Made by a program: the position numbers and the translations under genes. The notes below the pieces were generated by a model. The model made no database searches. It saw only the letters and a program-made list of their open reading frames with translations, and had not been told where the DNA came from. Positions 34,981 through 43,837 of a stretch of DNA of 64,000 nucleotides are shown here, piece by piece (within the stretch, counting starts at the first letter, position 1; each line of letters begins with the position of its first letter). Origin of the DNA: Cyanobacteria bacterium SZAS-4 (GTDB lineage Bacteria > Cyanobacteriota > Vampirovibrionia > Obscuribacterales > Obscuribacteraceae); contig JAFEAT010000011.1 in assembly GCA_018266255.1 (NCBI GenBank), positions 227,003-291,002 of the forward strand. Direction: 5' to 3'.

Positions 34981-36606
34981 CTATCGCGCGTTACCCTTCA
35001 ACAGATTGATACTGACCGTAGCCAGGTCTGACTGCGGGAATTTGAAGAAATTCGCTGGATCTAGATACAAGCCAGCGTCAGCTGCGATGCGAGTAAAGAC
35101 ATCTATCTCGAGAATGTACTGATCCGAGTAACCGTGTGTGGCATCATATGCGGTGGCTGAGGTCAGTCCTATATTTGCGGCGGCAAGTTGAGGCGCGATG
35201 GTGTGCAACTCGATTACGAGAAGTCCGAATCGGCGCACAAATGGCTCCCAGCGTTTGAGGTGCTCCAACAAACCAGCCTCGACTTCATTGTTGTTCAGCC
35301 GCTTGCCGCGATAACTGTAGGCACCAGTTGATTGGCTAACTCGACCTTCGAGCTGCAGTTTCGGCTCTTCCCACTGGCGATTGTGGTCGAGGAAAGTGCG
35401 CACGTTCAGCAAGTCTTCTAGAGCGATTCCATAGTTTTCGTTGAGGTCGTGCGCGAGAAGATCAGGGCGTCCGATATTGCCCCAGGTAACCTTCGCCCAG
35501 ATATCCGCTTTTGTCAGATTGGCTCGCGTCACACGAAGAGCAACTTCATTGAAATCTGCACCAACCAGAAGCAGTGGATAGTCTTCAAGCATTTCGCCAC
35601 GCAGAGTTCGTTGCGAGATCACTTCGAAGATGTGTTGCAAAAACGCACCGTTGCCGCAGCCCATGTCGACGATGCCTTTTGGCTGCTCATCGAGAGGACC
35701 GTTGAACAGTTCAATGATTACTTCGTCGATCTTTTTGAAATAGCTCATGTGGGCGCCGCCGCTTCCCCACACATTCATTTCTCGGTCGACATGCAGTTCT
35801 GGCATCTCTGGTTTGGTGTTGACCAAAATTTCTGCGTTGCCAAAGATCAGCTCGTCCAGATTTCGAAACGTTGGAATGTACGACACAGTCACGCCGTAAG
35901 CACTGGCGCGGCGGGCGAAGAACAGCCCCTTTTCGGTAAATCTGTAAGTCTGTGCTTTCTTTTCGAACCAGCCGAGATAAGCAAAAAAGTCGAGGATTTT
36001 GTCGAAACTTTCGGCGTCTTCATGAAATTCTTCCGGCTTGAATGACGCTTCCATAAAGTACTTGTGAAACATTCCGCCCATGCCAAGTGACACGATGGTA
36101 GGACCGATGGCGATACCTTCGATGTGGGTTAGCACTTGTTGCTGAATAGACTTGATTTCGGGATCGGTCGAGAATTCGATGCCAAAATTCTCGCGATATT
36201 TTTTGAAAATGTTTTCGAGCACCGTAAATGGAGCGCGTTCGAATTTGCGTCGGTGAAATTGACCGGAAAGGCGAAGTAGCGTCACCACATCTTTGTACAG
36301 GCGGCAATGTTCGAAGGCGACTGCGCTCTTTTCATTGACTCTGTATTTGACGCGATTACTGACGTTGTCAACTTCGGCGTCGAGCCAGCCTTGCGAGCAC
36401 AAGATGCGCAATGCGACATTGAGGTAACCCTCGTTCGCTTTGAAGGCTGCGGCTAGCTCAGTCACATCTGCTTCTTTGTGCTCAAGCAAGTGATCCAAGA
36501 CACCCTTTTCAAGCAGTGTGTAAGCGGTGGGTGCAGTCGCGATTCCGTCCAGATGGCGGAATATCGTGGCGCGAAGGGCAGCTTTATCTTGCTTGGTTAA
36601 TGACAT
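34981..36606 (-). CDS. Two-lobed SAM-dependent methyltransferase
   Basis: 541 residues. Two related N-terminal segments (about residues 10-110 and 165-260), each a winged-helix-like 'GIA-x3-PT' helix with later 'LGWF/QGWL' strand, look like an internal duplication. The catalytic Rossmann domain starts near residue 310 with motif I IVDMGCGNGAF and the acidic residue in GADFNE. The layout resembles the AprA/CurA-type MT2-like enzymes of cyanobacterial polyketide routes. No polyketide genes are nearby, and the substrate is unknown. Its stop lies one base from the CHAT gene stop (convergent). Confidence 0.8.
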   Translation of the reverse strand: MSLTKQDKAALRATIFRHLDGIATAPTAYTLLEKGVLDHLLEHKEADVTELAAAFKANEGYLNVALRILCSQGWLDAEVDNVSNRVKYRVNEKSAVAFEHCRLYKDVVTLLRLSGQFHRRKFERAPFTVLENIFKKYRENFGIEFSTDPEIKSIQQQVLTHIEGIAIGPTIVSLGMGGMFHKYFMEASFKPEEFHEDAESFDKILDFFAYLGWFEKKAQTYRFTEKGLFFARRASAYGVTVSYIPTFRNLDELIFGNAEILVNTKPEMPELHVDREMNVWGSGGAHMSYFKKIDEVIIELFNGPLDEQPKGIVDMGCGNGAFLQHIFEVISQRTLRGEMLEDYPLLLVGADFNEVALRVTRANLTKADIWAKVTWGNIGRPDLLAHDLNENYGIALEDLLNVRTFLDHNRQWEEPKLQLEGRVSQSTGAYSYRGKRLNNNEVEAGLLEHLKRWEPFVRRFGLLVIELHTIAPQLAAANIGLTSATAYDATHGYSDQYILEIDVFTRIAADAGLYLDPANFFKFPQSDLATVSINLLKGNAR

Positions 36607-36723
36607 AGGAAGTGCGCAAATGTTTCAGAGACGTCCGTGAGCGAATTCTAGCAAGACTTGACTGTCATGCCTACGCCACGAGTTTTCCTTTAAGGTGACA
36701 ACGTTCCCCAACACAAACTTACT

Positions 36724-37341
36724 ATGGCTTCTTCACATCATTACTCAAGAATGGAAAGCTCGCAGCCTGCGAGCACAACTAACGCACCGTCGTCGCTGAA
36801 TCTACTTTCGCTAAGCGCCGATGCTGGTGTCGCACATTCCAGGAAACCTGCGAACGAAGCAATTATGGGCGTGTTGCATTTGGATGTGAATGACCCAATG
36901 GGAGATACGCCTGCTTGGATGCCATCCAAAATGCAACACCCTGATCCGCAATTTCAGTGTGCCTCGACGGCTTCCAATATTTACCGTCAGGCAATGCTGG
37001 CAAGCAATGTGATTGATTCGGTCGACGACCCAGATCATCGTGAGTTGATGCAAGTGCTGGTGCCGAATTGGATCAAGGCGATGAAAGGTTTGGCTGAAGA
37101 GATTCCAGCCGATCAAATTCGCCCCGGCGATGTGGTCGTGGGTTTGGGTGGAATCAAAGGTGAGCCTCAAAACAACGATCGGCACATTGGATTTGTTGGC
37201 GATTACGATCCACAGACACAAAAATTTGCTGCCTACAGCAACGCGATGGGAACTCTCAGGTTACAAGATTTGGACGACCGTTTTGGTCGCTATCGGGAAG
37301 AGCATTTCTACCGACTTTACTTTCCGGAAGAGCCGAGTTGA
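36724..37341 (+). CDS. Candidate NlpC/P60- or CHAP-type cysteine hydrolase
   Basis: 205 residues. The first 70 are Ser-rich and disordered. The rest follows the papain-fold amidase order: Cys79 at the start of a helix (QCASTAS), a strand IRPGDVVVG, then His154 in RHIGFVG and a closing aromatic strand. In NlpC/P60 and CHAP enzymes this Cys/His pair cuts peptidoglycan stems or amides. The match rests on motif order only. No signal peptide is visible. ATG 36724. Confidence 0.55.
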   Translation: MASSHHYSRMESSQPASTTNAPSSLNLLSLSADAGVAHSRKPANEAIMGVLHLDVNDPMGDTPAWMPSKMQHPDPQFQCASTASNIYRQAMLASNVIDSVDDPDHRELMQVLVPNWIKAMKGLAEEIPADQIRPGDVVVGLGGIKGEPQNNDRHIGFVGDYDPQTQKFAAYSNAMGTLRLQDLDDRFGRYREEHFYRLYFPEEPS

Positions 37342-37362
37342 ACTTTATCCAAGCGAATTGAA

Positions 37363-37391
37363 TTGATCCGAATCTACTTCATTCGGATCAA
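37363..37391. terminator. Two-way hairpin between convergent genes
   Basis: TTGATCCGAAT (37363-37373) and ATTCGGATCAA (37381-37391) form a perfect 11-bp stem with a 7-base loop midway between two convergent stops. T tracts are weak on both sides. Confidence 0.6.
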
Positions 37392-37404
37392 ATTGAATCA
37401 GTGC

Positions 37405-40047
37405 CTATCTTTTACCTGCTTTGTAACTTCCGGCGAATCGACTCACATACTCCGATAGTTTTCGATCGTTCTTTCTATACTTGAGAAGAGCGAAGAATAA
37501 TTTGCTGGATTGGATGCTCGGTAAGCCGTAGAGCCGTTCTATCAAATCTGGATTTTGGACTTCGTGAACAATCGCCACAGCTTTCTCGAGCAACTGGCTT
37601 GCGAACTCAGGATAATTTTCGCTGCACTCTTTTGATGCATCTAGTATCGCTTCAAATCGAGTTTTAGGAACTTCAATGGAATCGATGTTCGTGATTGTTT
37701 CTGCGCAAATATTAGCGGTATTCATACCAAGCGAATGAGTGGCTGCAGCTATCTGTGCGAAAGCTTTGGCTCGGAGGTAAGCCGCGGGGCAACTGCGGCA
37801 CAAGTCTGTAGCTTTTGTAATCAGGCGAGTGGCAAACTCCGGTTGGCTTGGCATGGAAGCTGCGAAAGTCGAGAGCAAATCCGCCTGTTGCTCTGGAAGT
37901 GGTGCCGCATCGCAAATCGACAATATGGATGACATTCGTTGCACAGCCACAGCCTGATTCATTTTGACGAATGCTTCGGCTGGAGTGACTTTTCCTACAG
38001 ATTGTCGATTATCTATGAAAGTGCGTCCCGGAGTTTTTGCTGCTTGCGCGCGCATCTCGAGCATCGTCCAGAGTCGGTTTGCAAGTTCTTGATTGGTTTG
38101 CTCGTCGAGCGTACAGGCCGCTTCGGCTAGTGAAGGCAGCAAATCGAGCACGTCTTCGTTTTCAAATTCTGAGACGAGGTCTGTAGCCTGGGTGAGCAGT
38201 TCCAAAGCCGTCGACTTGTTGTAGAGCACCACATATGGCACTATCCAACCAAGATAATTTATTGAGAGAATTGGCCCGCCGAAATCCATCCAATCGTCCG
38301 AAGGAGCCATGAGTTCAAAAGCTGTGTCAATCGCGCCGGGGCAGAAATTGGGTAATAGATTTGGAGCCGCTTTTTTCGTAGTTTCGAGAAGTGCCATGTA
38401 CACTTGCACGCGTGTGGTGCGGTGCTCTATCTGCGACATACCGCTATGCGCTTCGACTAGCAGTTGACGAGCCTCATCTGGATAAACGTCGCAAACGGCA
38501 TCCGCTAACTCAGTCAAATAAGTAATTTTTGAAAACACTTGTCCTTCTGTTCCGAGGATATGTTCTCGTGCCTTGGCAATAATATTCCGCCCGCGTTGAG
38601 CGTCTGTGCGTGCTATCTTCATCGCGATCTTGCCGACTGCTTTGTGAATAAGGCTGTAGCCCTCGTTTCTCAAAACCTCAACGATTTTCAGCGCACGATC
38701 TGGAGCAAAATCGGCAAGCGCTTCTGCTGCAAAATTTGCCGTGCATTGATGTTCATTTGGAATTGTGTCGAGCTGAATCATGTCGAGGGCGCGCACCGCT
38801 GCCGCTGGGTCAAAAGAAGGCAGTTTCCAAACCATGTGCCAGAGTGCGGAATCTCTCTCTTGCGCCGTCAAAGAAATTAGAAGCTCAAAGAAGTAATCAA
38901 CGCAATACTTCTGCATGGTGGCAGACTTGGGCGCGACTAAATCAACCACCCAGAGCAGTGAGTACATCTTGGACCAAACCGATGTGAGCGAATCACACTG
39001 GCTCCAACTCTCTTGTAAGAACTTATCATTCTCATCTTCTTGCTCACTGATGTTCGGAGCTTGCACTGTCAGGGGTGCAATGTTTGTAGACGCCCCGCCC
39101 AATTTTGAATATTCCTGCCAGTTGGCGTCGCTTTGAATTTCCAGGCGTGGTGCGAGATCCGCCGCAGCGGACACAACCGGTTCGATTATTTGGCGCGCTT
39201 CCTTTTCGCCCTTCGCGTAATAGAGTAAAACTCGCTCTTCTCGGCGCTGTAATTCGCCGAATAAAATTCCAACGTTGTGTTTTCTGAATCGCGCGGCTAT
39301 GGCTTGTCTCAGGCTCCATATGCGCCATCGCACAGACTTCGCCGGAACATCGTAATTTGCATCAGTCGAAATGCATACTTTTACAAGTGTTGAGAATTCA
39401 CGGGGAGACGCATCGTCGGGCAGTTCTGAACAGAGGCTGACCAACCAACTTGTTCCTTCGAGATCTAATTTATCGAGTGACCAATTTGGAAATTCATAAG
39501 GATGTAGACCGATGGGTTCGAGATCATCTGGGCCTTCCGCTATCCAGCGACCCCAGACTTCATCAGGATTCAATGCATCTGTAGCTGTGGCATTACTTAC
39601 TTTAGACCAGCGCGCGCTCATGTCTGGATCATTTAGCTCGCTCATGATGGTGGCGAGGTTCGATGCGACTCGAAGATATCTATCGGCGAGTTCTTGATCT
39701 CGCGGAATTCTTAGCTCTGGACGTTCCCACGACGGCGTAGAAAATCCGTAGTGTTGGTCGATCAGTTCAATTTGTTTGAAGCAGTCGTCGCGAGCTCCCT
39801 GAAAATTTCCTTGCTGCATCTTCGCGACGGAAAGTACGCACCAGGCGTCGATTTCTTCCTTCGTGAAAATGCCTATAAAGTCAGGCTCGAATACCTGTCG
39901 GTCGAAAGTTTGACGGCGATAGTCGAGAGCGATTGAGTCGGTTTCAAGCGCTGCGAAAAAGCTATCAATGTGCTTCTCCGCTGATTTGAAATCACCTGAC
40001 GTGATAGCGTCGAATGCCTGGTAAAGTGGAGATTGGTGGGGAAGCAT
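37405..40047 (-). CDS. Large helical-repeat protein, unknown
   Basis: About 880 residues, nearly all alpha-helical with irregular repeats of roughly 35-45 residues. The second half (from about 430) reads as tandem Ala/Leu units that recall pentatrico/HEAT-like solenoids ('DMIQLD', 'KIVEVLRNEGY', 'QLLVEAHSGM', 'RLITKATDLC'). There is no catalytic motif, signal or membrane segment that I can see. ATG 40047 is favoured over the longer frame to 40164, whose extra residues are basic and unlike the rest. Confidence 0.6.
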   Translation of the reverse strand: MLPHQSPLYQAFDAITSGDFKSAEKHIDSFFAALETDSIALDYRRQTFDRQVFEPDFIGIFTKEEIDAWCVLSVAKMQQGNFQGARDDCFKQIELIDQHYGFSTPSWERPELRIPRDQELADRYLRVASNLATIMSELNDPDMSARWSKVSNATATDALNPDEVWGRWIAEGPDDLEPIGLHPYEFPNWSLDKLDLEGTSWLVSLCSELPDDASPREFSTLVKVCISTDANYDVPAKSVRWRIWSLRQAIAARFRKHNVGILFGELQRREERVLLYYAKGEKEARQIIEPVVSAAADLAPRLEIQSDANWQEYSKLGGASTNIAPLTVQAPNISEQEDENDKFLQESWSQCDSLTSVWSKMYSLLWVVDLVAPKSATMQKYCVDYFFELLISLTAQERDSALWHMVWKLPSFDPAAAVRALDMIQLDTIPNEHQCTANFAAEALADFAPDRALKIVEVLRNEGYSLIHKAVGKIAMKIARTDAQRGRNIIAKAREHILGTEGQVFSKITYLTELADAVCDVYPDEARQLLVEAHSGMSQIEHRTTRVQVYMALLETTKKAAPNLLPNFCPGAIDTAFELMAPSDDWMDFGGPILSINYLGWIVPYVVLYNKSTALELLTQATDLVSEFENEDVLDLLPSLAEAACTLDEQTNQELANRLWTMLEMRAQAAKTPGRTFIDNRQSVGKVTPAEAFVKMNQAVAVQRMSSILSICDAAPLPEQQADLLSTFAASMPSQPEFATRLITKATDLCRSCPAAYLRAKAFAQIAAATHSLGMNTANICAETITNIDSIEVPKTRFEAILDASKECSENYPEFASQLLEKAVAIVHEVQNPDLIERLYGLPSIQSSKLFFALLKYRKNDRKLSEYVSRFAGSYKAGKR

Positions 40048-40109
40048 TTTTGCCCGGGGCTGGATCTCTGAACAATTTCGTTTTTTCGAAGCATTTAGTA
40101 TAGCCTGAT

Positions 40110-40417
40110 TTATGTGTCTTGAGATTTGCTGGATTGACAACGAATGCCATGAAGTCTGGCGCATTGCACCAGACTTCGGTTTTCAGCAAGCTCGGGATAT
40201 ACGTCTGGTTCGGTGGCCGCATCCCCGCCATTGATGTGCAGCTCTGGCAACGCATACTTCGATGGCGCCGTCACATCTTCCGCTTTGGTGATAGCCGAAC
40301 TGAGTTTTTGAAACTTCGCTCCTCATCGCAGAAGTGATCCATGTCGGGCGCTTCTGTCGGTTCAGGGATGAGATTAGATTGACTGCGACTGATGTCGTCG
40401 AAACCCAAAACGGGCAT
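40110..40417 (-). pseudogene. Small gene with a probable frameshift
   Basis: ATG 40417 has GAGG eight bases upstream and opens a 48-codon frame (to TGA 40271) that starts MPVLGFDDISRSQSN. Protein-like sequence then continues in another frame, from about 40320 to TAA at 40112-40110 (KAEDVTAPSKYALPELHING and onward), with balanced composition. A single indel near 40320 would join them into about 100 residues. No family is recognised. It may be a true 48-residue protein, a decayed gene or a sequencing error. Confidence 0.35.
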
Positions 40418-40531
40418 AGTAAAAACCTCGTGTGTGCCGCGAAGTTAGTTGTTAGTAAATGAGGGCGTCTTCGAATGCTTATAATGTACGTGGTCGGCGT
40501 GACCATGTCGTGAGCAGATTGTAGCTACGCA

Positions 40532-41161
40532 TCAATTCGCATAGATATGCGTGAAGCCGCCTTGTCCGTCTTCGACGTTTTCGATTGCTCTTTGACGCCA
40601 GGCTGATTCGCGTTCTATCAATGGAGAATAGGTTTCGTATCTGCTTCTAAAGCTCTGAAAACCTGTGGCTGGCTGTGCACCACCACCGGTGCTTCCTGTC
40701 TGGCCTGGAATGTAACCTGCCGCAGCGAGATTTCGATAACCAGCCTGCCATCTGTTTGCGCGGCACATGCGCTCAGAATAAGAATTCTCTGGACCACCGT
40801 TTTGGAAACGGCTGGCATTAGAGTAAGCGCTGACATTCGAGTATGCGCTACCGATACCTCCGCCAGAGTTGGAGTCGTTGTTGAAAGCACTTCCAGGTCC
40901 GCTGTTGTTCTCATAGTTCCAGCCACTGGATGGCTCACATCGTTCGCCGCCGTAATGACTGCGTGCTTCCGAAGCGCGATAACCATTCTGCTGTTGGGCA
41001 GGCATGTGGAGATTTCCATGATAGTGGCTGGCGGCTTCTGACGCGTGATATCCATTCGGTTGATCTGGATTATCCGGGCGCCAATTTTGAGCCGAAACGC
41101 TGGAGCCAATCAATGCCAAATACGTAAGAGCCATGGCTGTTAGGCGGATTCTTCTGCGCAT
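40532..41161 (-). CDS. Secreted Asn/Ser/Gly-rich protein
   Basis: 209 residues with a clear signal peptide (MRRRIRLTAMALTYLALIG, cut after VSA). The mature part is low complexity, rich in Asn, Ser, Gly, Tyr, with a repeated unit 'NGY-(H/R)-ASEA-(A/R)-SHY' at about residues 36-50 and 58-72 and 'AYSN' repeats in the middle. AGGA lies seven bases before ATG. Likely a surface or matrix protein; no family known to me. Confidence 0.65.
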   Translation of the reverse strand: MRRRIRLTAMALTYLALIGSSVSAQNWRPDNPDQPNGYHASEAASHYHGNLHMPAQQQNGYRASEARSHYGGERCEPSSGWNYENNSGPGSAFNNDSNSGGGIGSAYSNVSAYSNASRFQNGGPENSYSERMCRANRWQAGYRNLAAAGYIPGQTGSTGGGAQPATGFQSFRSRYETYSPLIERESAWRQRAIENVEDGQGGFTHIYAN

Positions 41162-41305
41162 AAAATTTCCTGCTCAGTTGGAATGCTCCTTTCATACCCA
41201 AATCTTTGGTTAGTATCACCAGGGCGCCGATTTGCGTCAGATGTTGAATATATTCAACATCCGCGGAAGACCAACATGAACTGCGGCGAGCAGGCTGAGT
41301 TCTAA

Positions 41306-41998
41306 CTATTCGCTGCTTTTCTTTGCTGCAGGTTTACGAGTTGACGCAGATTTTTTGCGTCTTGTCGTAGATTTGCTCGTTGTTGCAGATTTTTTTGCTG
41401 GACTTTTGCGAGTACTGGTTTTCTTTGCAGCTGGTTTTTTTGCGGTCGTAGATTTTTTTGCTGGACTTTTGCGAGTGCTGGTTTTCTTTGCAGCTGGTTT
41501 TTTTGCGGTCGTAGATTTTTTTGCTGGACTTTTGCGAGTGCTAGTTTTCTTTGCGGCTGTTTTGCGTGTAGTTGTTTTGGATGTAGTTGTCTTGGACGTT
41601 GCTGATTTGCGAGTCGCTGATTTTCGTGTCGCGGGCTTTTTTGTTGTCTTGCTTTTGGCGGTGGTTGCTGTCTTTTTCTTTGCAGTCGTCGTTGCTTTTT
41701 TCTTCGCAGTCGAAGACTCACCGCTTGCAGTGGATTTCTTCTTTGCAGTTGCTCGGCGCTTACGCGTGGCCGCCGCACGTTTGCCAACATCTTCACGGGC
41801 CGCTTTTTTTGCTGCTGGCGACTTCTTTGTTCCGCCGCCGCCTTTTTTTTCTCCACCACCGGTTTCTTTGTTAACAGTTGCCCAGGCGCGACTTTCCGCT
41901 TCGCTTTCGCTCACACCTTTGTCTTCGTAGCTCTTCTCAATGTGCTCAGCCATCCGTTTTTGCTTGTCTGTATATTTGTCTTTGCTTCCGCGAGGCAT
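41306..41998 (-). CDS. Histone-H1-like Lys/Ala/Thr-rich protein
   Basis: The first 50 residues (MPRGSKDKYTDKQKRMAEHI onward, with 'ESEAESRAWATVNKETGGG') are the conserved head of a small 'plasmid stabilisation/KGG-like' family. The rest is a very basic tail of Lys, Ala, Thr, Ser and Pro in AKK/TRK/PAKK units, like eukaryotic H1 or bacterial AlgP/HctB tails. It probably binds and compacts DNA. Near the end a 21-residue unit occurs three times. ATG 41998 has GGAG eight bases upstream; the frame reaches 42031. Confidence 0.82.
   Translation of the reverse strand: MPRGSKDKYTDKQKRMAEHIEKSYEDKGVSESEAESRAWATVNKETGGGEKKGGGGTKKSPAAKKAAREDVGKRAAATRKRRATAKKKSTASGESSTAKKKATTTAKKKTATTAKSKTTKKPATRKSATRKSATSKTTTSKTTTRKTAAKKTSTRKSPAKKSTTAKKPAAKKTSTRKSPAKKSTTAKKPAAKKTSTRKSPAKKSATTSKSTTRRKKSASTRKPAAKKSSE
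41397..41560 (-). repeat. 63-bp tandem repeats in the histone-like gene
   Basis: Three near-identical units begin at 41397, 41460 and 41523 (63-bp period; the third is partial). Each encodes a 21-residue block of the AAKKTSTRKSPAKK type. In-frame unit number changes would lengthen or shorten the tail without breaking it. Confidence 0.9.
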
Positions 41999-42013
41999 AA
42001 GTTTTCTCCTTGG

Positions 42014-42226
42014 ATGACGTCTGGCTTTCAATCGATTTTAGAACAAAAATCGATTGGTTTTGTAGCGCCAATAGTAGCACAACGGTCTACAGACACTGCT
42101 GTTGTTGAGTTGAGATTGATGGATGCACTTGAGTCTCAAAAACGCCAAATAGAAGCGTCGGTGAACGAATTCATAAAGGGGCTAGTAACAAAAGGAATGC
42201 AAGGCGCTACCTCGCATTCCTTTTAA
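42014..42226 (+). CDS. Possible 70-residue protein
   Basis: ATG 42014 opens a 70-codon frame with a plausible helical middle (VELRLMDALESQKRQIEASV). It has no ribosome site, and both ends overlap inverted repeats, so it may be chance. It is the only coding signal in the 340-base gap 42032-42371. Confidence 0.25.
   Translation: MTSGFQSILEQKSIGFVAPIVAQRSTDTAVVELRLMDALESQKRQIEASVNEFIKGLVTKGMQGATSHSF
42029..42056 (-). promoter_or_regulatory. Palindrome upstream of the histone-like gene
   Basis: CAATCGATTTT (42029-42039) and AAAATCGATTG (42046-42056) form an 11-bp perfect inverted repeat with a 6-base gap, 31 bases upstream of the histone-like start. It could be an operator or a leader hairpin. 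Confidence 0.5.
42190..42224. terminator. Hairpin downstream of the DUF488 gene
   Basis: AAAAGGAATGC (42190-42200) pairs perfectly with GCATTCCTTTT (42214-42224), and an inner AGG/CCT extends the stem. The A/T ends can serve as a U tract on either strand, so it may end the minus-strand operon about 150 bases after the DUF488 stop. Confidence 0.6.
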
Positions 42227-42371
42227 AGGGTTCATCGCTAAACCACTGCTTCGTGTGTTGAATTGACTAAGCCTTGTAGACTTTATCATACAATTTTGGA
42301 GTTGTAAACCCACGCTAATATCATGCTGCGCTGAACTAGTAGGTTGTTTGGCACATGCGCTTTGAAAGCCG

Positions 42372-42809
42372 TTATAAGTGATGTCCTTCAACATTTCCCC
42401 ATTCCGAGTTTAAGTAATCAATCACTACTTTTCGGTGACATGCTCGTGCCTCGGCTTCACTACACAAAAGAACTGTGCGTAACTGAAAAAGAGACTTTGG
42501 TATTTTTTTCTCTACCTGCCGGGAACGCAGCAGGGCAGCAAATTGGTGTTGATATTTGTCCCATCCACCATGTGCTTTTTTATACTCGTCGAGCAAATCT
42601 TGAGTTGGAGCAAGCAGCAGTTCATGCTTGTATGTCGCGCCACAAATTGTTTTGAGAAAGTATTGCAAATCAGCGCACTTACTGAATCCGGAAAGTTGCG
42701 ATGTATTGTTTAGCCTTACATCAACAAGCTGTTCAATCGATTCCGCTTTCAATCGCTCAAAAAATTCTTCAGCGGATTTGCGAGTGAAGCCAATCGTGTA
42801 GATTTTCAT
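42372..42809 (-). CDS. DUF488 family protein
   Basis: 145 residues with the DUF488 signature: MKIYTIGFTRKS at the start, LVDVRLNN, and LLCSEAEARACHRKVV near the end with its conserved Cys-His. The biochemical role of the family is not established. It is last in a likely minus-strand set, with the SDR gene 80 bases upstream. Confidence 0.88.
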   Translation of the reverse strand: MKIYTIGFTRKSAEEFFERLKAESIEQLVDVRLNNTSQLSGFSKCADLQYFLKTICGATYKHELLLAPTQDLLDEYKKAHGGWDKYQHQFAALLRSRQVEKKIPKSLFQLRTVLLCSEAEARACHRKVVIDYLNSEWGNVEGHHL

Positions 42810-42889
42810 TTGTGCACCTACGCCAAAAACAATGACCGTATTCTAGTCCGGTAATTGATTGGTGGAAAGTAAAATGGTCTATCGGACCA

Positions 42890-43792
42890 CTATTTTTTCG
42901 CGATTTTTGGATCTTTGACTTCTGATCCCTGCGCGGTTGTCTCGCGAAGGTTACCGGGTGATGGAGGCGCTGGCGGTGCGTTTTCAATCTGTGCGCTATG
43001 GGTTATTTTGCCCATCATCGCTTCGCTCAGAGCCGGCGCCACGTTGTGCAGGAATGTGTTGATGCCACTGCCCATGCCGACCGGCGTTTCGTCGCGAGGA
43101 TTGGTTGCGAGGTCTATTAGAACATCAATGACTTTTTGAGCATCATCGAGTGGCGGAATAGGCACAGCCTCTTTGCCGGTGTAGTTCGCAGCATGCTCGA
43201 AGAATGAGGTGTCCATCGCCATCGGCATGACTGTGCACACTTTGATTGAGTCGATCTTCTGTTCTTTGAGCTCTTGTCTGAGAGCAGCATCTAGCCCTAC
43301 CACGCCAAACTTAGCGGCTGTGTAAGAAGCGTAATACGGTGCGGGCACTTTGCCAATCATCGAGGCCACGTTAATCAAGATGCCGACGTTTCCTTGCGTC
43401 ATAAACTGCTTGAGCGCGAGGTGACTGCCTCTCATTGCGCCAATCAAATCTGTTTGGATGACTTGAACGTGGTCTTCGATCGGCACTTCAGCAAAATTAC
43501 CGATTGCAGCCGCACCGGCATTGTTGATCCACACGTCAATCCTTCCGAATTCACTGACTGCGGCCTGAGCGACACTTTCGATATCGTTCTTGATGCCTAC
43601 ATCTGCTGGAACAGAGATTGCATTTGTTCCAAAGTTTTGACACTCTGCCACTAGCTCATCGAGAAGGTCTCCTCGCCGCGCTGTCAGCACCAAGTTCGCG
43701 CCACCCTCTGCATATTTCCTTGCTGCACCTTTGCCAAATCCACTCGAAGCGCCTGTTATCACGACGACGAGCCCTTTCAATTTTTCGTTCAT
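42890..43792 (-). CDS. Short-chain dehydrogenase/reductase
   Basis: Classical SDR: cofactor loop TGASSGFG (13-20), NNAG near residue 91, catalytic Ser144, Tyr157 and Lys161 (YTAAK). An Arg in 'TARR' after the second strand suggests NADP(H). 300 residues, with a 45-residue Pro/Ala-rich tail beyond the usual 250. The substrate is unknown. It lies 45 bases after the Gfo/Idh gene and is probably co-transcribed. Confidence 0.9.
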   Translation of the reverse strand: MNEKLKGLVVVITGASSGFGKGAARKYAEGGANLVLTARRGDLLDELVAECQNFGTNAISVPADVGIKNDIESVAQAAVSEFGRIDVWINNAGAAAIGNFAEVPIEDHVQVIQTDLIGAMRGSHLALKQFMTQGNVGILINVASMIGKVPAPYYASYTAAKFGVVGLDAALRQELKEQKIDSIKVCTVMPMAMDTSFFEHAANYTGKEAVPIPPLDDAQKVIDVLIDLATNPRDETPVGMGSGINTFLHNVAPALSEAMMGKITHSAQIENAPPAPPSPGNLRETTAQGSEVKDPKIAKK

Positions 43793-43837
43793 ATGAATAC
43801 TCCAGTGTAATAGGTTCTGATATAACTTGATTCTTTC

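Noticed and set aside
40183..40506. 107-codon minus-strand frame in the 40.1-40.5 kb gap
   Set aside because: Arg/Cys/Ser-rich and unlike a protein; the other two frames of that strand explain the region better.
41355..41930. Long plus-strand open frame (191 codons) antisense to the histone-like gene
   Set aside because: It is Phe/Val/Leu-only low complexity that mirrors the Lys/Ala repeats on the coding strand; it is a composition artefact.
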